Shown in pieces: positions 34,583 through 44,000 of a DNA stretch of 64,000 nt (position 1 is the first letter of the stretch; the number at the start of each line of letters is the position of its first letter). This stretch comes from Acidobacteriota bacterium (GTDB lineage: Bacteria; Acidobacteriota; Blastocatellia; Chloracidobacteriales; Chloracidobacteriaceae), in contig JACQXX010000148.1 of assembly GCA_016208495.1 (NCBI GenBank), positions 1-64,000 on the forward strand, in the 5' to 3' direction. The translations under genes were made by a program, and so were the position numbers. The notes under the pieces are model-generated. The model was not told where the DNA came from, did not search any database, and saw only the letters and a list, made by a program, of their open reading frames with translations.

Positions 34583-34703
34583 GAAGAATTGAGAATGAAG
34601 AAAAGACATAGTGGTTAGTGGTTAGTGGTTAGTGGTTAGAAATCAATACTTTCGAAGAAGAACCAAGAACCAACCACTAACCACTAACTGGTTTCTTCAT
34701 TCT
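34583..34703. repeat. GTGGTTA mirrored repeat element, locus 2
   Basis: Outer arm GAAGAATTGAGAATGAAG (34583-34600), four GTGGTTA units (34611-34638), core AAATCAATACTTTCGAAGAA, then CCACTAA units and the mirrored TTCTTCATTC arm (34693-34702). The right arm codes for the last residues and the TAG of the Wzz-like gene. Confidence 0.85.
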
Positions 34704-35481
34704 TTATTGGAGCTGGACTGATAAATTCAAGACCAATAATCAGGAGCGCTCCTAATAGAAAAGCACCGCCAGCAGCAAGTATGGTGTTTCTGGAAGGTTG
34801 CGGCGAGGAAATAATTTCGGGGGCCGTGGTGGGACGTGCAAGCTGAGTGGCAAAAGTCCGCTGGGGCAACAACTTTGAGCGGACATCAAATAATTCACGT
34901 TCACACAGCAATAAATCTGAGAGCGATCCCCCTGGCGATTTCCGAAGTCCTTCCAGGCGGGTAACAAGTTCGGTCTCGCGGTCCCGATATAATTTGACTG
35001 CATCGGTGAATTTTTTATTTGTCCGATCAATGACTGCCGTGGCACCGGTTTCCACGGTTGCCCGGGCGGCGGCCTTGTCCTCACTTCGCGCCGTAAGCCG
35101 AATTAAGTAGACGATTCGCTCGCGCTTACGGCCAGTTTCAAGGCATTCAGCCGTCAATCGTCCGCCACCGCCAGCCTGTTTTTTCTTCTTCTTTTTTCCT
35201 TCCAGGGAAGCTGAAGAATCTGATTCTGAGTTAGGCTCACTACCCTGAGTTGCTAAAAAACCAGGGGCATTGACAATTTCAGCTAACAGGTGAGGTTCTT
35301 CAATTGGTTCCTGGTCAATTCGACCAAGTTCAATAAACGCCAGAGCCTGATAGATCGTCGGTTGACGCTGAGTCCAAAAATATCCAGCCCCGGCACCCAA
35401 TGCCGCCAAAATCACCAGCCAGATTGAGCGCCTGATCAACGCTTTGAATAAATCAACAAAGTCTTTTTCTTGCAATTGCAT
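34684..35481 (-). CDS. Wzz/chain-length-determinant-like membrane protein
   Basis: A 265-residue protein with two membrane helices, near the N-terminus (WLVILAALGAGAGYFW) and near the C-terminus (ILAAGGAFLLGALLIIGLEF), bracketing a periplasmic part: the topology of polysaccharide co-polymerases (Wzz). The start of the periplasmic part, YQALAFIELGRI, also fits. The periplasmic region is unusual, with a Lys-rich stretch (KKKKKKQAGGGG, about 95-106). No polysaccharide cluster is adjacent, so the substrate is unknown. I chose the ATG at 35481; a TTG six codons upstream is possible. The last codons (N-E-E-T-S-stop) come from a repeat arm. Confidence 0.6.
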   Translation of the reverse strand: MQLQEKDFVDLFKALIRRSIWLVILAALGAGAGYFWTQRQPTIYQALAFIELGRIDQEPIEEPHLLAEIVNAPGFLATQGSEPNSESDSSASLEGKKKKKKQAGGGGRLTAECLETGRKRERIVYLIRLTARSEDKAAARATVETGATAVIDRTNKKFTDAVKLYRDRETELVTRLEGLRKSPGGSLSDLLLCERELFDVRSKLLPQRTFATQLARPTTAPEIISSPQPSRNTILAAGGAFLLGALLIIGLEFISPAPIKNEETS

Positions 35482-35623
35482 ACGGTTGCGGGAAGTCAAC
35501 TGATGTCGAACCGAAGTTCAGTGGGCAAACGACATCGAGCTGAAGGAAGGTTGGAAATGAACCAAACCCGATTTCTTCAGCCCGAAAACCTGGTTGGTGA
35601 AGGATTTCATGCCGAACGATTCA

Positions 35624-36223
35624 TTACGGCAATGGTTTAAAACTTCTGGCCAGTTGATCGGTTTGATACCGAAATGGATCGAGGTATGTTTTTTCTCCGA
35701 TAAACCTCAAAACCCATACCGTGTCGGGTGCGGTCTGGAGGTAGTAGTACCGACCTGTCATCAGCTTTCCAACCCGTTTATAAGTGAACTGCAGCAAGGC
35801 ACCACGACCGATTGAATTGACATATCGTTCCTGGGTCACAAATTTGTAATCAGGCCGAAACCGGAGATCATTTTCCATCTCGCGGCTGATCAGGGTTTTT
35901 ACCAAATCCCCTCCGACCAATGGCTCATCGGGTGCTTTCTCTTTTTTGACTTTCAACAGTGCATAACTCCGGTCGCGGAAAATAATTTCAGTGATCCGGC
36001 GTCCATTATTCTCAACCGCCACTTCAGTGCGCCACCCGTTGTCGAGTTCGACTTCATATCCGCCTTCAACGTCAGCAAAAACGCGTTTGCCGACAGCGGG
36101 CGGCGCTTCTGAATTGGCGGGAACGTCTATTTTTTGAGCCAGGACCGGCGTGGTAAGGCCGACCAGTACCAGCACGATACAAGCAAAGATACCTTTCAAA
36201 GCGAATCGAACAACCACATTCAT
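35624..36223 (-). CDS. Exported protein of unknown function
   Basis: A 199-residue protein with a signal peptide (FACIVLVLVGLTTPVLA, cleavage probably after VLA-Q). The mature part has alternating beta-type segments (GGYEVELDNGWRTEVAVE, YALLKVKKEKA, VWVLRFIGEKTYLD), like small exported proteins of the PsbP/lipocalin-like sort, but I do not recognise the family. The ATG at 36223 has GGAAG about eight bases upstream and starts the signal; the TTG further upstream is less likely. It lies between rph and the Wzz-like gene on the same strand. Confidence 0.6.
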   Translation of the reverse strand: MNVVVRFALKGIFACIVLVLVGLTTPVLAQKIDVPANSEAPPAVGKRVFADVEGGYEVELDNGWRTEVAVENNGRRITEIIFRDRSYALLKVKKEKAPDEPLVGGDLVKTLISREMENDLRFRPDYKFVTQERYVNSIGRGALLQFTYKRVGKLMTGRYYYLQTAPDTVWVLRFIGEKTYLDPFRYQTDQLARSFKPLP

Positions 36224-36327
36224 ACAGGACTTCCAGGGTTTACAAAACAATCAGTTCACGACGAGTTGAATCGGTTTAGTTCTGGGTTCTTGGAAGATAT
36301 TGATTCCTAAGCACTAAGCACTATGGA

Positions 36328-37050
36328 TCAATCCAATATTCCCAGAATTTTCCGCTGGTGACCAACCAGTTCATCAATTCCCTGCCGGGCCAGGGTAATC
36401 ATTGAGGTCATTTGTTCCGGAGTAAACGGTTTATGTTCAGCCGTCCCCTGAACTTCCACAAATCGTCCATCGCCGGTGCAGACAATGTTCATGTCCACAT
36501 CCGCTTGAGAGTCCTCAATATAATTGAGATCCAATACCGGAGTTCCGGCGACGATGCCAACGCTCACGGCGGCAACATAGTCTGAGATGGGTAAATCCTT
36601 GAGTTTGTTGTCTTTCTGAAGTTTTCTCAGTGCGAGGACAAACGCCACGAAAGCGCCAGTGATGGAGGTGGTCCGGGTTCCCCCGTCAGCCTGCAGCACA
36701 TCACAGTCCAGGTAGATTGTCCGTTCACCCAATTTTTCCATAATGGCCACCGCTCTGAGGCTTCGGCCAATCAACCGTTGAATTTCGTGCGTTCGCCCAG
36801 ATGGCCCACCACGACCAACTTCACGTGGGGTGCGAACGTCCGTGGCTCGTGGGAGCATTGAATACTCAGCCGTAATCCACCCCAGACCTTTCCCTTTTAA
36901 AAATGGAGGGACTCGTTCTTCAACGCTTGCCGTACACATCACCCTGGTATCGCCAAACTCGATCAAGGCGGAACCTTCGGCGTGTTTGCTAATGCCTGGG
37001 GTAATGGTTATCCGGCGTAATGCATTATTTACTCTTCCATCTGGACGCAT
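36328..37050 (-). CDS. rph: Ribonuclease PH
   Basis: A 240-residue phosphorolytic 3'-5' exoribonuclease that trims tRNA 3' ends. Family motifs: [16 protein letters not shown] at the start, [19 protein letters not shown], the central [16 protein letters not shown] and [21 protein letters not shown]. Length is standard. It follows murI by 36 bp and is probably cotranscribed. Confidence 0.96.
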   Translation of the reverse strand: MRPDGRVNNALRRITITPGISKHAEGSALIEFGDTRVMCTASVEERVPPFLKGKGLGWITAEYSMLPRATDVRTPREVGRGGPSGRTHEIQRLIGRSLRAVAIMEKLGERTIYLDCDVLQADGGTRTTSITGAFVAFVLALRKLQKDNKLKDLPISDYVAAVSVGIVAGTPVLDLNYIEDSQADVDMNIVCTGDGRFVEVQGTAEHKPFTPEQMTSMITLARQGIDELVGHQRKILGILD

Positions 37051-37086
37051 GGTGTCTCCTTCCCGTGTACTTGGGATTCAAAATTT

Positions 37087-37983
37087 TCAAAACGAGCTGT
37101 CAGGACGTTCTTCATCTTGATGAGGAACGTCAGCCTGCAATTTCACTTTGTCGTTGTTCATTGCCCATAAGTCAACTGATTCAGGTTGATCCATCGGGTG
37201 TCCCAAAAAGATTTCAGCAATCCGGCGAAACCGTTGTCCGGTGTCAGTCACACAAAACCGCGTCTGCTGTGGTCTTTGCAGAGGGCCGTTTACTTCCTGA
37301 CCGGGCAGCGTTGCCAGGACTTCTTCGGCGGCACTCGCCCCTGAATCCACCAGATTGACATGCTCGCCGACGACCTGCTGAATCAAAGTCCGTAAGATCG
37401 GATAATGAGTACAACCCAATACCAGGGTGTCAATCTCATCCTGAGCAAAGGGCTTTAAATATTCTTCAGCAACCATGGCCGTGACCTGATGGTTGGCCCA
37501 CCCTTCTTCAGTTAATGGCACAAACAACGGGCAGCTCCGCTCAATCACCACGGCTTCAGGCAATAACTGGTGAATGGCTCGGGTATAAGCACCACTCCCG
37601 ACCGTGGCTTCAGTTCCAATCACGCCAATGCGGCCATTCCGGGTCAAGTTGATCGCCCGTCGGGCGCCTGGTCCAATCATTCCGATCACGGGGATTGATA
37701 AAGCATCAGTTAACACATCCATTGCGGTTGAAGACGCTGTGTTGCAGGCCACAACCAGCAACTTAATGCCACAGGAAACCAAAAAGGCAGCGTCCTCAAG
37801 GGCATACCGACGCACGGTGACCAGTGACCTGGTACCATACGGAATGCGGGCGGTATCGCCCAAATACACGATATCTTCAAATGGGAGTCGCTCCCGGATG
37901 GCTCGATAGACGGTAAGACCACCGACACCGGAATCAAAAATTCCAATCGGCTGGCCTGGCTGGGTTGGATTGAAAGTGGTCAC
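37087..37983 (-). CDS. murI: Glutamate racemase
   Basis: A 298-residue cofactor-independent racemase that supplies D-glutamate for peptidoglycan. GIFDSGVGGLTVYRAI is the N-terminal signature. The two catalytic cysteines are in VVACNTASSTA and LVLGCTHYPIL. The C-terminus is extended by about 25 residues compared with typical MurI and ends near rph, with which it forms an operon. Confidence 0.94.
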   Translation of the reverse strand: MTTFNPTQPGQPIGIFDSGVGGLTVYRAIRERLPFEDIVYLGDTARIPYGTRSLVTVRRYALEDAAFLVSCGIKLLVVACNTASSTAMDVLTDALSIPVIGMIGPGARRAINLTRNGRIGVIGTEATVGSGAYTRAIHQLLPEAVVIERSCPLFVPLTEEGWANHQVTAMVAEEYLKPFAQDEIDTLVLGCTHYPILRTLIQQVVGEHVNLVDSGASAAEEVLATLPGQEVNGPLQRPQQTRFCVTDTGQRFRRIAEIFLGHPMDQPESVDLWAMNNDKVKLQADVPHQDEERPDSSF

Positions 37984-37997
37984 GTTGACGGATACCT

Positions 37998-38101
37998 GTA
38001 AGGTTCAGGGTTCAGGGTTTTCGGAAAGGATGAGGGATGAGGGATGAGGGATGAAAAAATCCCCTGTTACCTTATCATTTTGTCATCTTGTTCCCTTGTC
38101 A
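37998..38101. repeat. Short tandem repeat cluster upstream of murI
   Basis: GGTTCAGGGTTCAGGG (GGGTTCA units) is followed by about three GAGGGAT heptamers (38029-38052) and degenerate TGTTACCT/TGTCATCT octamers (38063-38101). Three unit types found elsewhere in the window lie side by side between the divergent murI and DUF58 genes. Confidence 0.7.
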
Positions 38102-38218
38102 GGGTCTTTGCCGCAACCGCAGTGGTTGATTTGAGGCAGGTCGTTTACGGCCTGCTTCGTACGCACCAGATACCAATCACCAGGCACGAAGCAGATTGCT
38201 CTGGCCTGATTTTGGTTT

Positions 38219-39679
38219 ATGATGCAATCCAATTTCAGCCCAGACCCGGCAAATCGAGGTGCTTTCGTGAAAAAATGGTTAGCGAAATTTCTGACTGACG
38301 ATTTCAAAACCGAACTCAAAAGCGTGATTATCAGTGCGGTGATCACGACATTTTTGTTAGGGGGCGCGATTGTATCACTGGTTGTTGCCATTTTGGCAAC
38401 CCAGGTGGGTGAACATCGAACCGCCGAGGTACTCTATATCCTGTCGCTTGTGCTTGTCCTGGCTGGTGGTGTGTATTCCATCCCCCGGCTTATGAAGCGG
38501 ATCCGGTGGAGTTTCCTTCAGTTTAACATCAGTTATACCGCGACACCTGGCACTGCCTTTTTCATGGCAATTTTGGCCGTCGTCGGCCTGGCCGCATTTA
38601 ATACCGGGAACAACCTCCTCTATTTGATTTTTTCGGTCTTGCTGGCATTGATTTTGACGTCTGGTATTGTCTCTGAAACTGGACTCAGAGAACTCGACGT
38701 TGGCCTCCGGTTTCCAGATCACATTTTTGCGGGTCAGGACGTTTTGCTTGAAATTTCAGTCACCAATCACAAATTTCTCATTCCCTCATTTTCGCTGTCA
38801 GTGGGGGTTGAGCTTTCAAATCAACCGCTCCCCACGGGAATACAGAAAGTTCGCCAGTGGTTGCTTGGCACCAACCTTGCCGGGGAACTTTCAAAATTGA
38901 CCCACTTCATTGTCGTTCCCAGTCATCAGCGGCTCCGGCAAACGATTCAACATTCCTTCTCACGTCGTGGACGCTATGAAATCAGAGGATTTACGGTCAG
39001 CACCCAATTCCCCTTCGGGTTTATTCAGAAAACCCGCCGGATTGAAGCCCAGGGGGAATTGGTTGTGTATCCGGAACTTGAAAAACGGCGTGACTTGCTG
39101 AGCGGGCTCAGCCAGCTTATGGGCACGCAAGAACATTTTTTCAAAGGCATGGGTGTGGATTTATATGCCATTCGCCAGTATCAGAGCGGTGATAATCTGC
39201 GGCATATTGACTGGAAGGCGACCGCGAAGGTTCGCCGAACAATGGTGAAAGAATTTGCCCGGGAAGATGAGCGGCGGATTTCGATCTATTTTGATAATCG
39301 GGCGCCAAAGGAGATTACCCCCGAATTTCTCAACGCGTTTGAAGCTGCCGTGAAGCGAGCGGCTTCAATGGCTGCCCAACTGGTTGAATTGAGTATTCAG
39401 GTTCGACTCTTAACCCCGATTGGACAAACCGATTTTGGTGAGTCGAAAGAACATCTTTTCAACATGCTCCGCACGCTAGCGCTGATTGAACCAGAACCGC
39501 CTGACGAAATTCCCACTGACGATCCGGAAGCTCACATCGCGAAACAGGATTTCTTCAAACTGGTAAGTTCCTCAAATGAAGTCGGTATTTTGTTCACGGG
39601 TCTTCCGCCCGCAGGCGAGCAACTGAGCCGGTTTCAGCGATTTGGGAAGATTATTCAATTTCAATCACTGGTGCATTGA
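38219..39679 (+). CDS. DUF58 family membrane-associated protein
   Basis: A 486-residue protein. Membrane pairs near 42-65 (VIISAVITTFLLGGAIVSLV), 72-90 and 112-150 precede an exported or cytoplasmic beta region. The DUF58 signature is present: DLYAIRQYQSGDNLRHIDWK followed by ATAKVRRTMVKEF, then a von Willebrand-like strand ISIYFDNRAP. DUF58 genes usually lie beside a MoxR ATPase and other VWA proteins. No such partner is here, and the N-terminal membrane part is longer than usual. Two adjacent ATGs (38219, 38222) are equally possible starts; no strong ribosome binding site is visible. Confidence 0.8.
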   Translation: MMQSNFSPDPANRGAFVKKWLAKFLTDDFKTELKSVIISAVITTFLLGGAIVSLVVAILATQVGEHRTAEVLYILSLVLVLAGGVYSIPRLMKRIRWSFLQFNISYTATPGTAFFMAILAVVGLAAFNTGNNLLYLIFSVLLALILTSGIVSETGLRELDVGLRFPDHIFAGQDVLLEISVTNHKFLIPSFSLSVGVELSNQPLPTGIQKVRQWLLGTNLAGELSKLTHFIVVPSHQRLRQTIQHSFSRRGRYEIRGFTVSTQFPFGFIQKTRRIEAQGELVVYPELEKRRDLLSGLSQLMGTQEHFFKGMGVDLYAIRQYQSGDNLRHIDWKATAKVRRTMVKEFAREDERRISIYFDNRAPKEITPEFLNAFEAAVKRAASMAAQLVELSIQVRLLTPIGQTDFGESKEHLFNMLRTLALIEPEPPDEIPTDDPEAHIAKQDFFKLVSSSNEVGILFTGLPPAGEQLSRFQRFGKIIQFQSLVH

Positions 39680-39691
39680 GTAGGGGCGGAA

Positions 39692-39836
39692 GAAGTCGGG
39701 CGGAAGACATCGGGCTGAAGGTATTGAACCTGTTTTCTTCAGCCCCGAGCTTACGAGTCTTTCTGCCCCAAGCCCGTCGTCTTCCGCCCCGAGCTTGCAA
39801 GTCTTTCTGCCCCAAGCCCGATGTCTTCAGCCCAAG
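39692..39836. repeat. GGGCTGAAG/CTTCAGCCC mirrored repeat, locus 2
   Basis: Left arm units GGGCGGAAG and GGGCTGAAG, right arm units CTTCAGCCCCGAGC and CTTCCGCCCCGAGC with GAGTCTTTCTGCCCCAAGCCC inside. It fills the convergent gap between the DUF58 and J-domain genes. Confidence 0.8.
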
Positions 39837-39842
39837 GTTTTC

Positions 39843-40637
39843 TCACCATTCATCCAAAAATTGGCCAATCCGGCGGAAGTACACCACAATGCAGACAGCA
39901 ATCGGCGGATAGATCAGCCCGGTTCGCACCATATCCAGGAACGTCACCTTTTCCTCTGGCATCACAAAGGTAACCGATCCAATGGCATTGCCAATCACAA
40001 TCGCGATGACATAGCCCAGGGCCAAAAACACAACCGCTGATGCTCTGGTAAACGGTTGATGTGGTGAATCATCTGATGAGGTGATTGAAAGAATAAAGTC
40101 AGGCGAATACGTGTAGTTGCTGAGCACATCTCGCAAAAATTTCACAACTTGCCAGAAGGCAACACAGGCAATCATAAAGACCAGCACGTGGCCCACAATG
40201 CCAAACGGTTCGACCGTTGAAGGCCGGGCCGCCGCCACCACAAATGCCGAAGCAAACAACGTGGCAACCACTGAAATGGCATCAGCCCGTTTGCGCATTT
40301 CCCGACGTTCCTCTTCAATAATCTCATCAACCACCCGGTTAATTCGCGAATTATAAGCCGCTGCCCGCTGGGCGCGTTCACGGTCAGGGTCAACTTCCGG
40401 TTGAGCTGAACGTCGGCCTCCACGACGCGGAATATATTCGCCCCGGTCATATTGCCTTCGGGATTGAGGATCGCCTAAAACCTGGTAGGCTTCGGCTACT
40501 TTTTGAAATGTTGCCTTGGCTTCAGGAGCATGACTGACATCCGGATGATGCTGGCGTGCCAGCCGACGAAAGGCAGAACGAATCTCGCGTTCGGTTGCCG
40601 TTCGCGAGACACCCAAAATCTGGTACAGGTCATCCAT
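39843..40637 (-). CDS. J-domain membrane protein (DnaJ-like)
   Basis: A 264-residue protein. Residues 1-65 are a J-domain (YQILGVSRTATEREIRSAFR, LARQHHPDVSHAPEA, FQKVAEAYQVLGDPQSRRQYD) with the HPD motif needed to stimulate Hsp70. A charged linker follows. The C-terminal half has about three or four membrane segments (VVATLFASAFVVAAA, IVGHVLVFMIACVAFW, VVFLALGYVIAIVIG). It is not DnaJ itself, since the zinc finger and C-terminal domains are missing. It probably recruits DnaK to the membrane; this is inferred from domains only. Confidence 0.85.
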   Translation of the reverse strand: MDDLYQILGVSRTATEREIRSAFRRLARQHHPDVSHAPEAKATFQKVAEAYQVLGDPQSRRQYDRGEYIPRRGGRRSAQPEVDPDRERAQRAAAYNSRINRVVDEIIEEERREMRKRADAISVVATLFASAFVVAAARPSTVEPFGIVGHVLVFMIACVAFWQVVKFLRDVLSNYTYSPDFILSITSSDDSPHQPFTRASAVVFLALGYVIAIVIGNAIGSVTFVMPEEKVTFLDMVRTGLIYPPIAVCIVVYFRRIGQFLDEW

Positions 40638-40706
40638 AAATGCTTCAGCGACCTCCTTCAGGAAGTAATGGATTTTGGGAAAGTGAAATTTTGCGATTTG
40701 CTGGTC

Positions 40707-40944
40707 ACATTATAAAAGCGAAATAGAAAATAGCGAAGAGTGAATAGCGAAGAGCAAGGAGAAAAAACCACCTTACTTTGCTTTTCTCCCAAACTTATTT
40801 CAATCCCCCAAACTCACACTGGTGGCACCACTTTTTGATTCAAGGGCAAGCTTGCTATTCTGGATTTCACCTGGCTTCAACTCAATCCCATTGATTTTCA
40901 CTGTTTCACTATTTTGCGACCTCACTCTTTCACTAAATGCACAT
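40707..40944. repeat. GCGAAATA/TATTTCGC-type degenerate repeat region
   Basis: Left arm GCGAAATAGAAAATAGCGAAGAG and GTGAATAGCGAAGAG (40708-40750); right arm CACTGTTTCACTATTTTGCG and CACTCTTTCAC (40900-40935), a degenerate mirror. The rest of the 307-bp gap between the J-domain and hydrolase genes has nothing recognisable. Confidence 0.6.
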
Positions 40945-42579
40945 ATGAAACGAACTTATTGCAAACTGATATTGTTCTGGTCAGGGCTGCTGCTTTTCGC
41001 TGGATGGTCAACACCGGTACAAGCTGAAAATCAGTTCTGGATCATCGGGCCCGCCATCACTGATCCAGCCATCAATACCGCCACTGAATCCCATTATCTC
41101 TTCCTCAGTCGGTCAGTTCAGCATCGAAATCAACTGTTCCTTTTCTTTTCCGGCACCGGCGCCATTCCGCGCAACTATCTCAAAATCAGCAATACCGCGG
41201 CTGACATGGGGTACCATGTAATCAATCTTCGCTATCCGAATGCGGAGGCAGTAAACCAGCTTTGTGGCTTCAGTGCCGATCTGGACTGTTATGAGCAGGT
41301 CCGGGCAGAAATTATTGATGGAACAGATCGCTCACCGGTGGTCACGGTCAACCGGGCGAATTCAATTGAAAACCGGTTGATCAAACTCCTTCAGTATATG
41401 GAGCGAACGTACCCCGGAGACGGCTGGGGTCAGTACCTCGATGCCACGGGTCAACCTCGCTGGGAGTTGATTGTGACCAGCGGGCACTCACAGGGAGGCG
41501 GACATGCGGCCCTGCTGGCTAAATATCACCGGGTAGCCCGAGTCGTGATGTTTGCCGCGATGGATTATAATTTTCTGCTCAGCCAGCCCGCCAATTGGAT
41601 CAATACGAGCAATGCCACGCCGACTTCAGACTACTATGCATTCTCTCACGAACGAGATGAACTGGTCAGCTTTTCGACTCTTTCAAATGCAATTTATCCA
41701 GCCTATGGAATGACGGCCTTTGGTCCAATAACCAGTGTGGAATCAACACCTCCCCCATTTGGGAGCACGCATTTGCTGTCAACCAATCGGACAGTCACAA
41801 GCAACCCCTCAACCAACAAATACCATAGCGTCATTATCTTTGACTCCGTTGTACCAACCGTTGATGGACGCCCGGTGTACGAACCAGTTTGGAAATACCT
41901 GTTGGAAACCAGTTCCACACCTCCGCCTCCGCCTCCTGATACCACTCCACCAACGGTTCAGGTTCTCAGCCCAATTTCCGGGCAGATGATCGAATCTATC
42001 CCCAATGCTCAAATTTTCGTCGCCTGGAATGCCAGCGACAACATCGGTGTGGAGCGTCAATCAATTGAGTTTCGCGGTCAAAAGAATGAAACGGGCTTTG
42101 AAGAAACCATCGCCACTGGTTTGTCTGGAGAGTTGCGCTCTTTTTCAATCGCAGTGCAACCAAACGATACCATTTCCAACGCCCAAATCACGGTTAAAGC
42201 TGAAGATGAGGCCGGAAATCAAGGTCAGGGAGTATCAGGATTTTTTGCGATTGCGCCTCCGCCAGATACTCAATCGCCACAAGTTTCAGTGGTCACACTC
42301 TCCAAAACCAAAGTCAAACGCAAGAAAGACCCGACACTGCAGGTTTCCTGGACGTCGGTTGACAATCGAAGCGTGGTAAATCACTCAATCAACCTGTTAT
42401 CAACTGGCCAATCAGCTCCAGTTGAACTGGCCACCGGCCTGGCTGGGAATATTCAAGCTGTTTCAGTGACGATTCCTTCCGGGGTCGCCAAAACCAAACA
42501 GGCTGTGATTCAGGTGGTTGCAACTGATGCTGCCGGCAATCAGGGACAGGGTCAGAGCAATCAATTTGTCATTAAGTGA
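40945..42579 (+). CDS. Exported alpha/beta hydrolase with C-terminal Ig-like repeats
   Basis: A 544-residue protein. Signal peptide MKRTYCKLILFWSGLLLFAG. The catalytic domain (about 25-325) has the nucleophile elbow SGHSQGGGHAALLAK (Ser near 182), preceded by FLFFSGTGAIPRNY for the oxyanion hole; it resembles the BPSS1187-type esterase-like group. A PPPPPPDTTPP linker leads to two similar Ig-like domains, each beginning PPTVQVLSP/SPQVSVVTL and ending DEAGNQGQGVSG or DAAGNQGQGQSN, an internal repeat. Substrate unknown. The ATG at 40945 starts the signal peptide directly; the open frame before it comes from repeat-rich DNA. Confidence 0.75.
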   Translation: MKRTYCKLILFWSGLLLFAGWSTPVQAENQFWIIGPAITDPAINTATESHYLFLSRSVQHRNQLFLFFSGTGAIPRNYLKISNTAADMGYHVINLRYPNAEAVNQLCGFSADLDCYEQVRAEIIDGTDRSPVVTVNRANSIENRLIKLLQYMERTYPGDGWGQYLDATGQPRWELIVTSGHSQGGGHAALLAKYHRVARVVMFAAMDYNFLLSQPANWINTSNATPTSDYYAFSHERDELVSFSTLSNAIYPAYGMTAFGPITSVESTPPPFGSTHLLSTNRTVTSNPSTNKYHSVIIFDSVVPTVDGRPVYEPVWKYLLETSSTPPPPPPDTTPPTVQVLSPISGQMIESIPNAQIFVAWNASDNIGVERQSIEFRGQKNETGFEETIATGLSGELRSFSIAVQPNDTISNAQITVKAEDEAGNQGQGVSGFFAIAPPPDTQSPQVSVVTLSKTKVKRKKDPTLQVSWTSVDNRSVVNHSINLLSTGQSAPVELATGLAGNIQAVSVTIPSGVAKTKQAVIQVVATDAAGNQGQGQSNQFVIK

Positions 42580-42583
42580 TGAG

Positions 42584-42910
42584 ACGGAAGACTTCGGGCT
42601 GAAAAAAACCGGGGCTGAAAAACCAGGGTTGAGGGCTGAAGACTCGCAAGCTCGGGGCTGAAGAAAACGGGGTCCAAACCCTGAGCCCAACGTCTTCAGC
42701 CCTCAGCCCTCAGCCCCGAGCCTGCGAGTCTTCAGCCCCGAGCCTGCGAGTCTTCAGCCCCGAGTCTGCGAGTCTTCAGCCCCGAGTCTTCGAGTCTTCA
42801 GCCCCGAGTCTGCGAGTCTTCAGCCCCGAGTCTTCGAGTCTTCAGCCCCAAGCCCTCAGCCCCGGTTTTTTCAGCCCCAAGCCCTCAGCCCTGGTTTTTT
42901 CAGCCCAATT
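42584..42910. repeat. 22-bp minisatellite inside a large mirrored repeat
   Basis: Six tandem 22-bp units of GAGCCTGCGAGTCTTCAGCC plus CC (42718-42849), with C/T and G/T variants at two positions. Left arm (42597-42672) has GGGCTGAAAAAAACCGGGGC and GGGCTGAAGACTCGCAAGC; the right arm (42840-42907) has the complement (CAGCCCCGGTTTTTTCAGCC). The whole could fold as a ~320-bp hairpin. It starts just after the hydrolase stop. Confidence 0.88.
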
Positions 42911-43036
42911 TCTTCGCTCCGGGCTGGTCAGTTTGATCAATTCCCTCTATCATTTTGGTTTTCACCCAGCCAGCCCAATCAATTCAGTCTATTTCGCTCA
43001 TCATGATGCTGAGCTTCGCGAGGTAGGTATCAGTTC

Positions 43037-43987
43037 ATGTCTTCCCGATTCCTGAAAAAGTTCCGTTCCCTGATCACTGGCTTGCTTTGCCTGTTCGTCT
43101 GGTTTCCAACCCCGGTTGGAGCGGTGCCAGTAGTTGAATCACGACAGGATAAGCCCCCTGCAGACGAGAAAAATGGCCAGCAGCCCGATTCATCCAAAGA
43201 TCAGAAAAACAATGAGGGCGAAAAGTCCAAAGAAAAGCCCCAAGGTCCCCCCAAAGCCGAAAAAGATCAAAAATTTAAGGCCGGCAAACCCAGTACCTGG
43301 ACCGCCGAACAACTGGCTGAAGTCGTGCTTTTTGCCTACGGAAGCCGCCCCGTCCAGACCTATGTCACCACCAACATGACCGAAGATGGGATCATTCGGC
43401 TCTCAACCGGCGAAGATACCCCACCCATGGAAGGCCGGTTTACCCGGCGGGTCCTCCGCAAAGAAAGTTCAGACAGAGATTGCGTTCGGGTGGATGTGGT
43501 ATTTCCAAAACAAACATTTACCTTCGGATTTAATGGTGTTGCCTCCTGGGCAGCCCAGGACGGGAATGCGTTTACGCCCAAACCTGAAGCCGAAGCCAGC
43601 TTCCTGGCTTCACTGACTCATGACTATTGGGCATTGCTCCGATATAAAGAAGATGGGACCACATTGACTCGTGCGGGAAGCGAACGCATCACAGGCATTG
43701 ACACCAGCATTCTCGAACTGACTCACAGGGACCAAACCAAAACCCGATATTTCATCAGCGATAAATCCTATCGGATCCTGCACCTGGAATATGAAATTCC
43801 GCTGTCACCTGGGGCTCCGCCGACCAAGTTCCGCGAATCCTTCTATGATTTCCGAAACGTTCAAGGCGTGCTGGTACCTGGCCGAACAGTACTGTATGAA
43901 AATGGTAAGTTTGTGCAGGAAATTGAGTTAAAAGAAACCAAATGCCGATTAGCCAAGCTTGACGAGGAAATTTTCCTCCGTTTTTAA
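43037..43987 (+). CDS. Exported protein of unknown function (LolA-like pattern possible)
   Basis: A 316-residue protein. Signal peptide (LITGLLCLFVWFPTPVGA), then a long charged linker (about 34-88, Asp/Lys/Gln/Pro-rich) and a beta-rich domain with GRFTRRVLRKESSDRDCVRV, FTFGFNGVASW and ITGIDTSILELTHRD followed by TRYFISDKSYRILHLEYE. The latter pattern (residue-conversion to FYDFRNVQGVLVPGRTVLYE) is like outer-membrane-lipoprotein carrier relatives that bind lipids. The call is tentative. It is followed 13 bp later by the NfeD-like gene, so they are probably cotranscribed. Confidence 0.6.
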   Translation: MSSRFLKKFRSLITGLLCLFVWFPTPVGAVPVVESRQDKPPADEKNGQQPDSSKDQKNNEGEKSKEKPQGPPKAEKDQKFKAGKPSTWTAEQLAEVVLFAYGSRPVQTYVTTNMTEDGIIRLSTGEDTPPMEGRFTRRVLRKESSDRDCVRVDVVFPKQTFTFGFNGVASWAAQDGNAFTPKPEAEASFLASLTHDYWALLRYKEDGTTLTRAGSERITGIDTSILELTHRDQTKTRYFISDKSYRILHLEYEIPLSPGAPPTKFRESFYDFRNVQGVLVPGRTVLYENGKFVQEIELKETKCRLAKLDEEIFLRF

Positions 43988-44000
43988 AGCGCGATTCTGG

